A stretch of DNA of 7,476 nucleotides from UBA8437 sp003445035. Its GTDB lineage: Bacteria; Planctomycetota; Planctomycetia; Planctomycetales; Planctomycetaceae. Numbering within the stretch: position 1 is the stretch's first letter; every line of letters begins with the position of its first letter. Under the pieces are notes generated by a model. The model did no database searches. It had not been told where the DNA came from and worked only from the letters and a program-made list of their open reading frames with translations. The position numbers and the translations under genes are program-made. Positions 6,477 through 7,476 of this stretch are shown here, piece by piece. The stretch is taken from assembly GCA_937901285.1 (NCBI GenBank), contig CALCHI010000183.1:1-7476 (forward strand), written 5' to 3'.

Positions 6477-6487
6477 GGGTGGGGCCT

Positions 6488-7476
6488 CTAGTTGAACATC
6501 CCACCGACGGCATCGATCAGTGCACCCGAGAAGCCAGGATCCTGCCAGCCCCAGATCGAACGGACGAGTTCGAACAGGACCATACCGCAAACGACCATCA
6601 GGCCTGTCGACAGCATCATCGCCAGAAACGTTCCGACCCCCCACTCGTGCTCGACCGATGCGACGATTCGCTGTTCAACCGGAACCGCGTAGTCTTCGGC
6701 TTCCTCGTCGTCGAAGACATCGTCATCGGCGTCGAAGACGTCCAGGTCTCCCAGTTCGTCGTCATCGCCGAAGATGTCGTCATCGACCTCGTCGAGGTCA
6801 TCATCACCGCCGATGTCTCCGAACTCGTCGAAGATGTCGTCGTCGTCGGACTTCTTGACCACAGTGGCCGAATAGTCGTCGGCGTCATCCTCATCGTCAA
6901 ACAGCAGTACGCTGGTGTCGGTGCCTGTCTCCCCGTCGTCGGCACCAGCCATTTCGAAATCCGTTCCATCGTCGACCAACGCGGGAACCTCGACCTGGGT
7001 CTCCGCGGCGGTGTCGCTGTCCAGGTCCAACGAGATGCCGCTGTCGGCGATGGTGACGTCACCCAGATCCACTCCGCTGCCGGATGACTCCAGGCTGATC
7101 CCGCTTTCGTCGCCGATCTCGAGGCTGATTCCGCTCTCGGCCACCGCCTCAAGCGAAATGCCGCTGTCCACGGCGGATTCCAGTGACACACCACTCCCCT
7201 CGGCGATCTCGGTCATGCCCAGATCGTCGCCGGCCTCGTCACCGGGCGTTTCGAGCATGGTGGCGTCAAGGGCATCGTTGGCGACCAGCTTGACGTCGCT
7301 GTCGCTGCCGGCCATCGCGGGGTTCTCGGTCGCGGAATCGGCCACCAACCGCACTTCGCTGTCGGATTCGGCCAAGGCGGCCGGTGCGTCATCGTCCTCG
7401 ACCAGCATCGGTGCGTCATCATCCTCGACCAGCATCGGTGCGTCATCATCCTCGACCAGCATCGGTGCGTCATCGT
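6488..7476 (-). CDS. Partial acidic repeat protein with C-terminal transmembrane segment (N-terminus beyond the window)
   Basis: The frame is open through the right edge. The first in-window ATG at 7462 lies inside a repeat, so the true start is outside. Residue numbers here count from that internal Met (324 residues to the TAG). The order is: three copies of MLVEDDDAP (1-27); two DS(E/D)V(R/K)LV units 20 residues apart (33-63); five or six SG(I/V)SLE-type units with a spacing near ten (89-147); an Asp-rich stretch (170-258) with patches such as DDDDIFDEFGDIGGDDD; then a hydrophobic segment at about 275-300 (FLAMMLSTGLMVVCGMVLFELV) and a short tail ending GGMFN. This suggests a long acidic, disordered cytoplasmic part anchored by one C-terminal helix. 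From memory, similar repeats occur in planctomycete proteins that begin with an excisionase-type helix-turn-helix; whether this one does cannot be seen. Function unknown. It lies about 300 bases upstream of the lipoprotein gene. Confidence 0.88.
   Translation of the reverse strand, partial: DDAPMLVEDDDAPMLVEDDDAPMLVEDDDAPAALAESDSEVRLVADSATENPAMAGSDSDVKLVANDALDATMLETPGDEAGDDLGMTEIAEGSGVSLESAVDSGISLEAVAESGISLEIGDESGISLESSGSGVDLGDVTIADSGISLDLDSDTAAETQVEVPALVDDGTDFEMAGADDGETGTDTSVLLFDDEDDADDYSATVVKKSDDDDIFDEFGDIGGDDDLDEVDDDIFGDDDELGDLDVFDADDDVFDDEEAEDYAVPVEQRIVASVEHEWGVGTFLAMMLSTGLMVVCGMVLFELVRSIWGWQDPGFSGALIDAVGGMFN
7013..7198 (-). repeat. Degenerate repeats encoding SG(I/V)SLE units
   Basis: Within the acidic gene, units GSGVSLESAV, DSGISLEAVA, ESGISLEIGD and ESGISLESSG follow one another with a period of ten codons (30 bases). 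A diverged GSGVDLGD and a final DSGISLDLD follow. The peptide is much better conserved than the DNA, which implies old duplication under selection for the protein motif. Confidence 0.8.
7382..7476 (-). repeat. 27-base tandem repeat encoding MLVEDDDAP, open at the window edge
   Basis: Three full copies and about half of a fourth of a 27-base unit (plus strand cggtgcgtcatcatcctcg followed by accagcat) reach the last base. Copies differ only at one position (catcat versus catcgt). The unit length is a multiple of three, so gain or loss of copies keeps the frame. Near identity points to recent expansion. Confidence 0.9.

Larger units (their letters stand above)
6188..6487. other. Intergenic region between the acidic-repeat gene and the lipoprotein gene
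   Basis: These 300 bases hold no convincing gene on either strand; open frames here are Arg/Gly/Pro-rich shadows of the neighbours. They contain, in minus-strand order, a hairpin pair just after the acidic-repeat gene, a TATAAA box, and a leader of roughly 200 bases before the lipoprotein ATG. The leader is pyrimidine-rich on the minus strand around 6300-6350 (stretches such as CTCCCTCTTCTCCCCCCTC) and GC-rich nearer the gene. It contains a possible short CGCGG/CCGCG stem near 6230-6255. No riboswitch or known RNA was recognised. Confidence 0.5.

Noticed and set aside
6479..7087. Plus-strand open frame of 202 codons opposite the acidic gene, rich in Val, Ile and Asp
   Set aside because: The pattern is the mirror of GAC/GAT-rich codons in the acidic protein. 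The minus frame has a stop-proximal TM helix and ordered repeats, so it is the real one.
7013..7476. Repeats considered as a CRISPR array
   Set aside because: Units are in-frame coding repeats of 27 and 30 bases without unique spacers.

Overview
The window most resembles a chromosomal segment from a planctomycete. The evidence is a high-GC genome, a secreted S1-type sulfatase with the wording typical of planctomycete paralogues, and a very acidic protein with 'DSDVKLV' and 'SGISLE' repeats that I associate with planctomycete hypothetical proteins. An OmpA-type lipoprotein fits as well. The phylum is an inference from gene style, and I cannot name a genus.

Layout, left to right. Bases 1-303 hold the start of a probable leftward gene that runs off the left edge. 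It is unrecognised and its start is uncertain. A rightward group follows: a secreted sulfatase (302-1699), glycerol kinase glpK (1744-3234), an HD-domain phosphohydrolase with the full SAMHD1/dGTPase-type active site (3292-4695), and, after a 204-base gap, a small acidic protein with a winged-helix-like middle (4900-5409). Two leftward genes converge on this group: an OmpA-family peptidoglycan-binding lipoprotein (5426-6187), separated from 5409 by only 16 bases, and a long acidic repeat protein with a C-terminal membrane segment (6488 to the right edge, N-terminus missing). The roughly 300 bases between these two leftward genes hold a hairpin pair just after the acidic gene and a TATAAA-type promoter candidate for the lipoprotein gene.

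The genes do not form one obvious pathway. The first three rightward genes are spaced 44 and 57 bases apart and could be co-transcribed, but sulfate-ester hydrolysis, glycerol phosphorylation and (d)NTP hydrolysis have no clear common purpose. The lipoprotein is an envelope component.

I found no mobile element, CRISPR array, tRNA or rRNA, and no clear new multi-gene system. The most notable items are the nested repeat architecture of the acidic membrane protein, including a 27-base tandem repeat that continues past the window edge, and the altered active-site motifs of the sulfatase. The left-edge reading frame and the dNTPase-type enzyme near a putative small winged-helix protein also merit a look.
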